From positions 1-47,078 of the forward strand of contig JASLFU010000043.1 of NCBI GenBank assembly GCA_030150405.1: a DNA stretch of 47,078 nt, given 5' to 3'. The notes under the pieces were generated by a model. It was given only the letters and a program-made list of their open reading frames with translations, was not told the origin of the DNA and searched no databases. This DNA is from Ignatzschineria sp. (GTDB lineage: Bacteria; Pseudomonadota; Gammaproteobacteria; Cardiobacteriales; Wohlfahrtiimonadaceae). A program made the position numbers and the translations under genes. Each line of letters begins with the position of its first letter. Positions within the stretch are counted from its first letter, which is position 1. Positions 7,832-15,486 of this stretch are shown in pieces.

Positions 7832-8427
7832 TATGCTCCCTCCTCGCTAAGACCAATTAAAATGGTGTTGTCATCGACGTAGTAATGCTCGGGAACTTCC
7901 AAGTTAATTGGGGCAGGGAGGTTCTTAAATACACGTCCTGCTAAGTCAAAACGTGAACCGTGACAAGCACAGAAGAAGCCACCACGCCAGTTTTCACCTA
8001 AGTCTGCAGGAGCCACTTCTGGTCTAAAGGTGGGTGAGCAGCCTAAGTGTGTACAGATCCCGACAAGAACAAGATACTCATCTTTAATAGAGCGTAACTC
8101 GTTACGTGCATATTCGGGTTGCTGAGCTGTTTTGGAATCTGGATCAACAAGTGCATCTTTGGGGGCTGATTTCAAACGCTCGAGCATCGCTTCAGAACGT
8201 TTTAAAACCCACACAGGTTTACCTTGCCATTCAACACGAAGTAATTCGCCTGAAGCTAATTTTGATAAATCAACCTCAACGGGTGCACCCGCACTCTTCG
8301 CGCGTTGGCTAGGCATCCAAGATTTGACGAATGGTACTGCTAAAAAACCTGCGCCAATGGCCCCTATACCGGCTGTAGCGTAGGTAAGTACCCGTCTCCT
8401 CTTTTGATTAATATTCTCCGAACTCAT
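7831..8427 (-). CDS. petA: Ubiquinol-cytochrome c reductase Rieske iron-sulfur subunit
   Basis: 2Fe-2S subunit of complex III that takes the first electron from quinol. Cluster ligands are in CTHLGC and CACHGS (the two boxes ~22 residues apart). The N-terminus carries KRRRVLTYATAG followed by a hydrophobic helix, a twin-arginine-type uncleaved signal anchor. I start at ATG 8427, with GGAG 9 nt upstream, instead of an in-frame GTG at 8442 that has no good ribosome site and adds five residues. Length 198. Lies 22 nt downstream of efp, so efp and petABC may be co-transcribed. Confidence 0.95.
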   Translation of the reverse strand: MSSENINQKRRRVLTYATAGIGAIGAGFLAVPFVKSWMPSQRAKSAGAPVEVDLSKLASGELLRVEWQGKPVWVLKRSEAMLERLKSAPKDALVDPDSKTAQQPEYARNELRSIKDEYLVLVGICTHLGCSPTFRPEVAPADLGENWRGGFFCACHGSRFDLAGRVFKNLPAPINLEVPEHYYVDDNTILIGLSEEGA

Positions 8428-8449
8428 GTTCTTCGTCTCCACTTACAAT

Positions 8450-9019
8450 TTATTTGTTAACACGTGACACATACTCGCCAGTGCGGGTGTCTACTTTTAC
8501 GATTTCATCAACTTGTACAAATAGGGGAACTCGTACAACTGCGCCTGATTCAAGGGTTGCAGGCTTGCCGCCTGTTCCCGCTGTATCACCGCGTAAGCCG
8601 GGGTCCGTCTCCACAATCTTCATTTCGATGAAGTTTGGTGGCGTAACGGTTAATGGAGCTCCGTTGTAGAGTGTTACAGTGCACATATCTTGCTCCATAA
8701 GCCATTGCTTTGAATCTTCAACGGCAGAAGCTGCAGCTGCAACTTGATCAAACGTGTCAGGGTTCATAAAGTGCCAAAACTCACCGTCAGAATAGAGATA
8801 TTGCATCTCTACATCCATCACGTCAGCTGCGGGCACAGATTCACCAGAACGGAAGGTTTTTTCAACCACACGTCCCGTTCTCAGGTTGCGAATCTTAACA
8901 CGGTTGAATGCTTGACCCTTACCTGGCTTTACCATCTCGTTTTCGACGATAGAGCAAGGATCCCCATCAAGCATAATTTTTAGACCATTTTTAAATTGAT
9001 TTGTTGTGTATGTTGCCAT
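8450..9019 (-). CDS. efp: Elongation factor P
   Basis: Binds between the ribosomal P and E sites and relieves stalling at polyproline stretches. All three OB/KOW-like domains are present in 189 residues. The modified lysine is Lys34 in VKPGKGQAFNRV, the PGKG loop type that receives beta-lysine from EpmA/EpmB (rather than the Arg32 rhamnose type). The C-terminal signature DPGLRGDTAGTGGKPATLESG is intact. Neither epmA nor epmB is in the window. It has its own upstream gap (9020-9095) after the TRAP cluster, in the same orientation. Confidence 0.97.
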   Translation of the reverse strand: MATYTTNQFKNGLKIMLDGDPCSIVENEMVKPGKGQAFNRVKIRNLRTGRVVEKTFRSGESVPAADVMDVEMQYLYSDGEFWHFMNPDTFDQVAAAASAVEDSKQWLMEQDMCTVTLYNGAPLTVTPPNFIEMKIVETDPGLRGDTAGTGGKPATLESGAVVRVPLFVQVDEIVKVDTRTGEYVSRVNK

Positions 9020-9095
9020 TTTTTATTCACTAATCCAGACAATAAATTTATTTTGCCGATTATACCCGATGTATAAGAAAAATTCAGCTTACTTA

Positions 9096-10193
9096 TTATC
9101 TATTTTGTTTACGTGTCTGGGAGAACATAAAGCTTTGGAATATATTTTCATTAACTCTAAACCATTGATATTCCTGGTTATGGAAAGCTTTCCAATGCTC
9201 GTAGACTTTTTTGAAGTCGGGATTCTTCTCTGACTCCTCTTTATAGATTTCTTGAGCTACCTCATAGGAAGCACTTAAGATCTCTTTGGAGAAAGAGCGA
9301 AGTTTTGCACCATTTTGGGTAAGGGTAGCGAGCGCTTTGGGGTTTTCTGCATCATATTTTGCAGTCATCCATTGATTCACCTCCGCTGCTGCGGTTTCAA
9401 AAATGGCTTGATAGAGCGGGGGAAGCTCATTCCATTTATCTTGATTGACATAGAATGAAACAGTAGAAGAACCCTCCCAGAAGCCAGGTGTGTAGTAGTA
9501 AGGTGCAACTGCCTGAAGGCCGAGCTTTTCATCATCATAGGGGCCAACAAATTCAGTGGCATCAATGGTGCCTTTTTCGAGAGAAGAGTAGACATCGCTA
9601 GCCGCGATATTTTGTGGAATAACTCCAAGGCGCGAGAGGATCTCTCCTCCAAAACCGGGGATTCTAAATTTCAATCCTTTAAGGTCATCTAGGGTATTTA
9701 CTTCTTTACGGAACCAGCCTCCCATCTGTGCGGTGGTATTACCCCCTGGGAAGTTAACGATATTGTATTTTGCAAAGAGCTCTCGAAGCACTTCAAGTCC
9801 TCCACCTGCATAGAGCCAGGCGTTTTGCATTCGAGTCGTCATTCCGAAGGGGAGAACAGTGTCGATGGAGAGAGCCTTATTCTTACCATGGAAGTAGTAA
9901 GAGGCTGTATGTCCAACTTCAACAGTGCCTTGTTGTACTGCATCAAAGACTTGAGTTGCAGGAATAATTTCTCCGGCGGAGAAGACTTGTAGCTCAAATT
10001 GGCCTTGAGAGAGTTCAGCTACACGCTCAGAGAGTTTGCTAGAAGCGCCAAAAAGAATATCGAGATTTTTAGGAAACCCAGAGCTTAAGCGCCATTTAAT
10101 TTTAGGAAGCTCAGCCGCTCGTACAGAAGTTAAGCCTAAACCCGTTGCAGCTGCAGCAGCACCTGCATGTTTCATAAAGTTACGTCTTTTCAT
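9096..10193 (-). CDS. TRAP transporter solute-binding protein, TakP-like (paralog 1)
   Basis: Periplasmic DctP-family binding protein for a TRAP transporter. N-terminal KRRNFMK followed by an Ala/Gly-rich stretch ending SVRAAE is a twin-arginine signal. The body closely follows the 2-oxoacid-binding protein TakP: VGHTASYYFHGK, QMGGWFRKE (Gln156), GLKFRIPGFGGE (Arg177), DATEFVGPYDDEKLG (Glu214, Phe215), SKEIL. From memory TakP contacts pyruvate with Gln, Arg and Trp at these places; Trp is Phe here, so the ligand may differ. I start at ATG 10193 because GGAG is 6 nt before it; the in-frame ATG at 10205 has no site. 365 residues; paralog of the next gene upstream. Confidence 0.88.
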   Translation of the reverse strand: MKRRNFMKHAGAAAAATGLGLTSVRAAELPKIKWRLSSGFPKNLDILFGASSKLSERVAELSQGQFELQVFSAGEIIPATQVFDAVQQGTVEVGHTASYYFHGKNKALSIDTVLPFGMTTRMQNAWLYAGGGLEVLRELFAKYNIVNFPGGNTTAQMGGWFRKEVNTLDDLKGLKFRIPGFGGEILSRLGVIPQNIAASDVYSSLEKGTIDATEFVGPYDDEKLGLQAVAPYYYTPGFWEGSSTVSFYVNQDKWNELPPLYQAIFETAAAEVNQWMTAKYDAENPKALATLTQNGAKLRSFSKEILSASYEVAQEIYKEESEKNPDFKKVYEHWKAFHNQEYQWFRVNENIFQSFMFSQTRKQNR

Positions 10194-10209
10194 TAATGTC
10201 TCCATTGCT

Positions 10210-10226
10210 AGAACATATTCTGTTCT
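10210..10226. promoter_or_regulatory. Perfect inverted repeat AGAACA-N5-TGTTCT upstream of binding-protein paralog 1
   Basis: A 6+5+6 palindrome lies 17-33 nt before the start codon of the downstream TRAP binding protein. Its size and place suit a dimeric repressor operator. It does not match the E. coli LexA box (CTGTN8ACAG). No regulator gene is adjacent, so the binding protein is unknown. Confidence 0.35.
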
Positions 10227-10252
10227 AAAATTTTAAATAATCGATAACATTA

Positions 10253-10325
10253 CCCCCTTTTAAGTAAGGGGGGCTTATTGTAATTAACGTTATGCTAAGC
10301 CTTGAGGTATGGTGTTGCCATACCT
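10253..10325. other. Two hairpins between the TRAP binding-protein genes
   Basis: CCCCCTT (10253-10259) pairs with AAGGGGG (10266-10272), and AGGTATGG (10305-10312) pairs with CCATACCT (10318-10325). Both lie in the 158-bp gap between the paralogs. Neither is followed by a clear T-run on the minus strand, so they may be mRNA-stabilising or processing structures rather than terminators. Confidence 0.4.
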
Positions 10326-10351
10326 TATGGGGAGCATATTATGAGTGAACG

Positions 10352-11452
10352 CTACTTTTGGCGGCGAACTTGGGAGAACATAAACTGTTGGAATATGTTC
10401 TCGTTTACTCTAAACCACTGATATTCCTGGTTGAGGAAGTCTTTCCAGTGGCGATAAATTCGGTCAAAATCCTCATTTTTAGCAGCTTCTTCTTCGTAGA
10501 TATCCTGTGCGACATCGTAAGCTGCTTGTAAAATCTCTTTCGAGAAGGAGCGCAGTTTGGCGCCATTTTTAATTAAGGTGGCAAGGGCTGCGGGGTTGTC
10601 GGAATCATATTTTGCAATCATCCATTGATTAGCCTCCGCTGCTGCGCGCTCAAAAATAATCTTATAGAGTTCTGGCAGTTTATTCCACTCATCTTGGTTA
10701 ACGTAGAAAGAGAGACTCGATGCACCCTCCCAAAATCCGGGCGTATAGTAGTAGGGGGCAACCTGTTGAAAGCCGAGTTTCTCATCGTCATAAGGGCCAA
10801 CAAACTCAGTAGCATCAATGGTGCCTTTTTCGAGAGAGGAGTAGACATCGCTGGCAGGAATATTTTGAGGAATTGTGCCGAGCCGAGAGAAGATCTCCCC
10901 TCCAAATCCGGGGATGCGGAATTTAAGCCCTTTGAGGTCTTCTAGTGTCTTTACCTCTTTACGAAACCAACCCCCCATCTGTGTGTTTGAGTTTCCTCCG
11001 GGGAAGTTAACGATATTATATTTTTTAAAGAGCTCTCTAAGTACTTCAAGCCCGCCTCCAGTGTAATACCAAGCATTTTGCATGCGGGTTGTAAAGCCAA
11101 AGGGAAGGCCCGTATCGATAGAGAGTGCTTTGTTTTTGCCGTGATAGTAGTAAGAAGCAGTGTGCCCCATCTCTACAGTGCCCGATTGCACGGCATCAAA
11201 TACTTGTGTAGCAGGAACAATCTCACCTGCAGCAAAGACTTGAATCTCAAATTGTCCTTCCGTCATTTTGTAGATGGAGTCTGCAATGCGTAGTGAGGTT
11301 CCTAACAGGATATCGAGATTTCGGGGGAAGCTACAAGCCATCCGCCACTTAACTTTGGGGCGGTTATTTGCGGCTTTTGCAATCCCTAAAGATCCTACAG
11401 CGCCGGCACCTGCAACAGCGCCCGCTTTTTGAATAAACTGACGTCGTTTCAT
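10352..11452 (-). CDS. TRAP transporter solute-binding protein, TakP-like (paralog 2)
   Basis: Second DctP-family periplasmic binding protein, clearly homologous to its downstream neighbour across the whole length (same VGHTASYY, QMGGWFRKE, GLKFRIPGFGGEI, DATEFVGPYDDEKLG, QEYQWFRVNENIF blocks). Twin-arginine signal KRRQFIQK plus Ala/Gly-rich stretch ending AKAAN. I start at ATG 11452: AAGGAG is 6 nt upstream, whereas the in-frame ATG at 11458 directly abuts it. 366 residues. It is the copy closest to dctM, so it is the likelier partner of DctQM; the two copies may give the one permease two affinities or ligands. Confidence 0.88.
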   Translation of the reverse strand: MKRRQFIQKAGAVAGAGAVGSLGIAKAANNRPKVKWRMACSFPRNLDILLGTSLRIADSIYKMTEGQFEIQVFAAGEIVPATQVFDAVQSGTVEMGHTASYYYHGKNKALSIDTGLPFGFTTRMQNAWYYTGGGLEVLRELFKKYNIVNFPGGNSNTQMGGWFRKEVKTLEDLKGLKFRIPGFGGEIFSRLGTIPQNIPASDVYSSLEKGTIDATEFVGPYDDEKLGFQQVAPYYYTPGFWEGASSLSFYVNQDEWNKLPELYKIIFERAAAEANQWMIAKYDSDNPAALATLIKNGAKLRSFSKEILQAAYDVAQDIYEEEAAKNEDFDRIYRHWKDFLNQEYQWFRVNENIFQQFMFSQVRRQK

Positions 11453-11544
11453 TCTCATCTCCTTATTTATCGTTTTGATGGTTATCTATTATTTCTATTA
11501 TTTTTTAGATTATTTTTAGTTTTTATGAGTAGATCACTATTTAA

Positions 11545-11583
11545 GCGCCCTTATGTAAAGTATCGAGCTTTTCATAAGGGCGC
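11545..11583. other. 11-bp perfect hairpin after dctM
   Basis: GCGCCCTTATG (11545-11555) pairs with CATAAGGGCGC (11573-11583) with a 17-nt loop, in the 170-bp gap between dctM and the first binding protein. On the minus strand the stem is followed by TTAAAT, not a T-run. It could be a weak terminator or an RNase barrier giving more binding-protein mRNA than permease mRNA, a common pattern in such operons. Confidence 0.5.
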
Positions 11584-11622
11584 AAAGTTTATCTTAATAA
11601 GTTTATGGATGGTTGATGGGGA

Positions 11623-13029
11623 TTAAAAGTCAAAATCATCGAAACTATCGAACCCTCCAAAATCCCCCTCAAGATTAAACTCAATATCGGAGCCGCTACC
11701 TTCAAAGCGCTCTACACGATCTGTTTTAATCAGATCGGGGAAGGCGATTAAAACAATCACCATAATAATTTGTAGCGCTAAAAAGGGGAGTGAGCCCATG
11801 TAGATATCTTTGGTGGTCACTGAGCGAGGTGCAACAGAGCGCAGATAAAAGAGCGAGAAGCCAAAGGGCGGATGCATAAAAGATGTTTGCATATTCATCG
11901 CTAAAATTACGCCAAACCACGCCAGATCAATATCCAGTCCAATAGCAATCGGAAGTAGAAGGGGGACTAAAATTAGGGCAATCTCAAAAAAGTCGAGGAA
12001 AAAGGCCACCACAAAGATCAAGATATTTACGGCAATAATAAAGCCTAAAGGTCCACCGGGTAGGTTACCCAGAATATTTTCAATCCAGATACCGCCATTT
12101 AGGCTAGTAAAAGCAAGAGAGAAGAACATCGAGCCGATCATAATAAAGACCACAAAAGTGGTGATTTTTACGCTCTGATCAAGGGCCTGAGTCATCAGCT
12201 CTTTTGAGAGAGTCCCTCGGAAGATGGCTAAAATCATCGCTCCTACGGCGCCAATAGCTCCCGCTTCTGTGGGGGTTGCAACGCCAAGGAAAACGGTCCC
12301 AAGTACCAGGAAGATCAGCACAACAGGAGGAATCACACTGGTAATCACTTTCTTAAAGAGTACAGCGCCCCGCATTGTACGAGCTTCATCGGGGATTGCC
12401 GGCATGGAGTTAGGCATCATCACCGATAAAATAAAGATAAAGAGAATATACGCCCCAATTAAGAGTGCGCTTGGAATCATGGCTGCTTTATACATCGAGC
12501 CGATCGAGACATTGAGTTGGTCTCCCAGAACAATTAAGACCAAGCTTGGAGGAACGATCTGGGCTAATGTACCGGAGGCGGTAATTACCCCCGTAGCTAA
12601 ACGGTTGGAATAGCCGTAGCGAATCATGATTGGGAGTGAGATTAACCCCATAGCAATGACTGAAGCAGAGACGATTCCCGTAGTAGCCGCAAGCATTGTG
12701 CCTACAAAGATGACGGAATAGGCAAGCCCTCCGCGCACCTTACCAAAGAGTTCCCCCATGGTATTAAGGAGATCTTCGGCCATACCCGTGCGTTCGAGAA
12801 TGAGCCCCATTAAGGTAAAGAAGGGGATGGCGAGTAATGTCTCATTACTAATGATGCCAAAAAAACGATCGCTAAGAGCTCCCAGTAGGCTGAAATCGAG
12901 CTGACCAATAGCGATTCCAATGAGTGAGAAGAGTAATCCCGTAGCCGCTAGTGAAAATGCAATAGGGTAGCCTTTTAGAAGAAAGATGATTAAGGCTAAG
13001 AACATAATAGGCGGCAAAAATTCCAACAT
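11623..13029 (-). CDS. dctM: TRAP transporter large permease DctM
   Basis: Large membrane subunit of a Na+-driven TRAP importer; forms the transport path with DctQ. Hydrophobic throughout with about twelve helices; family blocks include PFFTLMGLILERTGMA, GGLAYSVIFVGTMLAATTGIVSAS, GTLAQIVPPSLVLI, GVATPTEAGAIGAVGA and FFLDFFEIALILVPLLLPIA. Length 468 versus ~430: the extra ~30 residues form an acidic tail rich in Gly, Phe and Asp (GDFGGFDSFDDFDF at the end), which is unusual for the family. Starts 2 nt after dctQ stops. Confidence 0.93.
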   Translation of the reverse strand: MLEFLPPIMFLALIIFLLKGYPIAFSLAATGLLFSLIGIAIGQLDFSLLGALSDRFFGIISNETLLAIPFFTLMGLILERTGMAEDLLNTMGELFGKVRGGLAYSVIFVGTMLAATTGIVSASVIAMGLISLPIMIRYGYSNRLATGVITASGTLAQIVPPSLVLIVLGDQLNVSIGSMYKAAMIPSALLIGAYILFIFILSVMMPNSMPAIPDEARTMRGAVLFKKVITSVIPPVVLIFLVLGTVFLGVATPTEAGAIGAVGAMILAIFRGTLSKELMTQALDQSVKITTFVVFIMIGSMFFSLAFTSLNGGIWIENILGNLPGGPLGFIIAVNILIFVVAFFLDFFEIALILVPLLLPIAIGLDIDLAWFGVILAMNMQTSFMHPPFGFSLFYLRSVAPRSVTTKDIYMGSLPFLALQIIMVIVLIAFPDLIKTDRVERFEGSGSDIEFNLEGDFGGFDSFDDFDF

Positions 13030-13031
13030 AG

Positions 13032-13565
13032 TTAATTTGCCTCCTGTTGAACTGCCGACTCTTCCGGCGACATTAAGGTGATAATTGACTTACACAATTC
13101 TGAAATTCCTTGTAATAAAAGAAAAAACATCCCAATAGGTAGTAGGGCTTTAATTGGCGCTCTTGGAAGGCCTCCGGGGTTTGGAGACATCTCCCACATT
13201 TTCCACGAAATTATCGCCGGCTCAATGGTCAAATAGAGCAGGACGGAAAAGGCAGGGAAGAGAAAGAGTGTAATGCCAATAATCTCCATAATCGCTTTAG
13301 TTCTTTTGGAGAAGCGATTAGAGAGGATATCGATACGAATATGTTTATCTTCGAGGTAGGTGTAGCCCGCAGCAAGAAGGAAGACGCAGGCAAACAGATA
13401 CCACTGTACTTCGAGCATCCCGTTGGAGCTCCAGTTAAAAAGATAACGAAAAACTGCGTTGCCGGCAGAAATAAGGGTCGCAAGAAAGATTGCGATTAAG
13501 GCGATTTTGCCTAAAAGGCGATTGAATGCATCAATGCCCTGAGAGATTTTTTGTAGAAAGCGCAT
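13032..13565 (-). CDS. dctQ: TRAP transporter small permease DctQ
   Basis: Small membrane subunit of the TRAP importer (177 residues, four predicted helices). The N-terminal half has GKIALIAIFLATLISAGNAVFRY and NGMLEVQWYLFACVFLLAAGYTYLEDKHIRIDIL, typical of DctQ. First gene of the TRAP cluster dctQ-dctM-SBP-SBP. The ribosome site is weak (AGG only 2 nt before ATG). Its leader holds a hairpin (13594-13621). Confidence 0.9.
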   Translation of the reverse strand: MRFLQKISQGIDAFNRLLGKIALIAIFLATLISAGNAVFRYLFNWSSNGMLEVQWYLFACVFLLAAGYTYLEDKHIRIDILSNRFSKRTKAIMEIIGITLFLFPAFSVLLYLTIEPAIISWKMWEMSPNPGGLPRAPIKALLPIGMFFLLLQGISELCKSIITLMSPEESAVQQEAN

Positions 13566-13593
13566 AGCCTAAATCTTATAAAGAGTTAAACAA

Positions 13594-13621
13594 TGCGCTC
13601 AAGCCTTGGGGCGAGAGCGCA
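13594..13621 (-). promoter_or_regulatory. Hairpin in the dctQ 5' leader
   Basis: TGCGCTC (13594-13600) pairs with GAGCGCA (13615-13621), 29 nt before the dctQ start codon. It may affect expression of the TRAP operon; no known riboswitch is recognised. Confidence 0.3.
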
Positions 13622-13686
13622 ACCTATCAAGATTTAATGTACTGGATAGAAAATATTTTGCCAATATTCTTTATGAATTAGGCAGT

Positions 13687-13715
13687 AAAAAGGCTGATCT
13701 ATTAGGATCAGCCTT
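13687..13715 (-). terminator. Rho-independent terminator of fbp
   Basis: Perfect 10-bp stem AAGGCTGATC/GATCAGCCTT (13690-13699 with 13706-13715), 6-nt loop, followed on the minus strand by five T (13687-13691). It separates fbp from the TRAP operon. Confidence 0.85.
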
Positions 13716-13769
13716 CAGTTTAGTTGATTATAAATGAGTTTAAAGCAACTCAAAGTCGCTTAATATGCG

Positions 13770-14822
13770 TTAAGAGTAGAGTTTACACTTATGTGAGAAC
13801 TCACGCCCACTCTCTTGAGCGTACGCCTTATGGTTATCGAGAATAATTTGCATCTCTTCGGTAGAACCCATAATCACTGGCACTCGTTGATGAAGTTTTT
13901 CAGGGTTAAGGTCTAAAATACGCTCATACCCCGTGCTTGCAATCCCGCCTGCTTGTTCTACGAGCATCGCCATGGGGTTTGCTTCATACATTAGGCGTAA
14001 GCGCCCCCCTTTCTCCGTGAGTGATGAATCCATAGGGTAAGCAAAGAGCCCGCCGCGGAGAATAAGGCGATGGATATCCATCACCATTGCGCCTACCCAG
14101 CGCATAGTGAATTTCTTCTTCCGAGGGCCAGCTTCACCGAGATCGCAATCTTCAATATATTGCTTCATTGGGGGCTCCCAAAGATTGCGATTTGCCTGGT
14201 TAATGGCATATTCTTTAGTGGAGCTAGGGATTTTAAGATCAGGGTGAGTAAGAATAAATTCACCAATAGAAGGGTCGAGGGTAAAACCGTGTGTACCTTC
14301 GCCAATGGTGATTACCATCATTGTTGCAGAGCCATATAAGCAGTAACCTGCGCAAACTTGTTGAGTTCCCTCTTGTAAGAAGTCTTCTTCGGTGGGGTTC
14401 TCTTTATCGGTCTTTAAAATGGAGAAAATTGTGCCGATGGGTCCATTAATCTCAATATTGCTAGAGCCATCAAGAGGGTCAAAAACTAAGAGGTAGCTTC
14501 CTCTTGGAGCGCTTTTGGGGAGCTCAAAGATCTCATCCATCTCTTCGCTTGCCATAGCTGCAACATGGCCGCGATTAGCGTTATTTTTAATAAAGAGATC
14601 ATTGGCGATGACATCGAGAACTTGTTGCGTCTCTCCTTGGCAGTTCTCATCCTCTGTGCTTCCGAGTACATCGGCTAATTGCCCCTTTTGCACAGCTGCA
14701 GCGATCATCTTGCACGCTACAGCAATATCATTCATTAAAAGGGTGAAGTTTCCCGTAGCTTCCGGAAAGTTACGTTGTTTCTCAATAATGTATTGTGAGA
14801 GCGTCACGCCAAAATGGGTCAT
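13770..14822 (-). CDS. fbp: Fructose-1,6-bisphosphatase, class I
   Basis: Hydrolyses fructose 1,6-bisphosphate to fructose 6-phosphate, the committed step of gluconeogenesis. Metal/substrate motif LLVFDPLDGSSNIEINGPIGTIF (cut here for family recognition by its core FDPLDGSSN, residues ~111-119), EEMDEIF metal ligands, RYVG-equivalent MRWVGAMVMDIHR, and GGIAS near the C-terminus are present. Length 350, slightly above E. coli (332). Divergent from fur across 241 bp. Gluconeogenesis would suit growth on 2-oxoacids or amino acids, in keeping with the neighbouring TakP-like transporter (inference). Confidence 0.95.
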   Translation of the reverse strand: MTHFGVTLSQYIIEKQRNFPEATGNFTLLMNDIAVACKMIAAAVQKGQLADVLGSTEDENCQGETQQVLDVIANDLFIKNNANRGHVAAMASEEMDEIFELPKSAPRGSYLLVFDPLDGSSNIEINGPIGTIFSILKTDKENPTEEDFLQEGTQQVCAGYCLYGSATMMVITIGEGTHGFTLDPSIGEFILTHPDLKIPSSTKEYAINQANRNLWEPPMKQYIEDCDLGEAGPRKKKFTMRWVGAMVMDIHRLILRGGLFAYPMDSSLTEKGGRLRLMYEANPMAMLVEQAGGIASTGYERILDLNPEKLHQRVPVIMGSTEEMQIILDNHKAYAQESGREFSHKCKLYS

Positions 14823-14962
14823 TGAATTCTCCGCATGTAAATAATTTGGTAATTAATAAAATTGCGGACATGATATACTTTTTTAGATGCTAGATAAAGC
14901 GTTTTGTAGTTATTTTGTAGTGTCTGCGTGCAAAATAGAGAATTAGGTTAGGAGAGCTAATT

Positions 14963-14990
14963 TTGGATTTTAGGGGTTTACGTATATACT
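14963..14990 (+). promoter_or_regulatory. Possible sigma-70 promoter of fur
   Basis: TTGGAT (14963-14968) and TATACT (14985-14990) with a 16-bp spacer, ~74 bp before the fur start. The -10 is 5/6, the -35 only 3/6. No convincing Fur box overlaps it. Confidence 0.35.
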
Positions 14991-15063
14991 CTTTCGCTAA
15001 TTTAAAGCGCCTTTAAATGCTAATTATTCAAGATAAATAAATTAGTTGAGGATTGAAACGATT

Positions 15064-15486
15064 ATGAGTTCAAAAGAATTAAAAAATGCCGGCCTAAAAG
15101 TCACGCTCCCCCGTCTAAAGATTTTAGATATTTTAGCTAAAGCAGCAGATACGCCGGTATGCCACCTCACTGCAGAAGAGATCTTTATGCAGCTGAGCAA
15201 GTCTGGCGAAGAGGTTGGGCTTGCAACGGTTTATCGAGTATTAACGCAGTTTGAACAAGCGGGGCTTGTGAGAAGACATTTTTTTGATGGTGGTCAATCG
15301 ATGTTTGAGATCGATGATGGTGACCAACATGATCATATTATCTGTGTTAATTGTGGTCATATTGATGAGTTTTCTCATGACCGAATTCAGGAGAAGCAGG
15401 AGCAAATTGCTGCGGATCTTGGGTTTGAACTAACTGATGCCCGCACAATTCTTCATGGAATTTGCGCGAAATGCCAAGAGAGCTAA
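15064..15486 (+). CDS. fur: Ferric uptake regulator Fur
   Basis: Fe2+-dependent repressor of iron uptake genes. Winged-helix part: KNAGLKVTLPRLKILDIL (very close to E. coli), AEEIFMQL, GLATVYRVLTQFEQAGLV. The metal/dimer part has DQHDHIICVNCGHIDEF (His cluster and CVNC) and a second Cys pair CAKC at the C-terminus. Length 140 versus 148. ATG 15064 is chosen over an in-frame TTG at 15046 because the family N-terminus begins there; GAGG lies ~12 nt upstream, a rather long spacing. Its last 16 nt overlap the next gene. Confidence 0.96.
   Translation: MSSKELKNAGLKVTLPRLKILDILAKAADTPVCHLTAEEIFMQLSKSGEEVGLATVYRVLTQFEQAGLVRRHFFDGGQSMFEIDDGDQHDHIICVNCGHIDEFSHDRIQEKQEQIAADLGFELTDARTILHGICAKCQES

Noticed and set aside
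9006..9233. 75-codon plus-strand frame across the efp promoter gap
   Set aside because: Mostly antisense to the TRAP binding-protein gene, with no ribosome site and no homology that I recognise.
10210..10226. LexA/SOS box interpretation of the palindrome
   Set aside because: E. coli-type box is CTGT-N8-ACAG and the Gram-positive type has a 4-nt spacer; neither fits.
12224..12613. 129-codon plus-strand open frame inside dctM
   Set aside because: Antisense to a clear membrane-protein gene; composition (Pro/Ala/Thr-rich) is what the complement of hydrophobic codons gives, and no ribosome site or family match.
14823..15063. Fur box for fur autoregulation
   Set aside because: AT-rich segments were checked by eye, but none approaches the 19-bp GATAATGATAATCATTATC consensus well enough.
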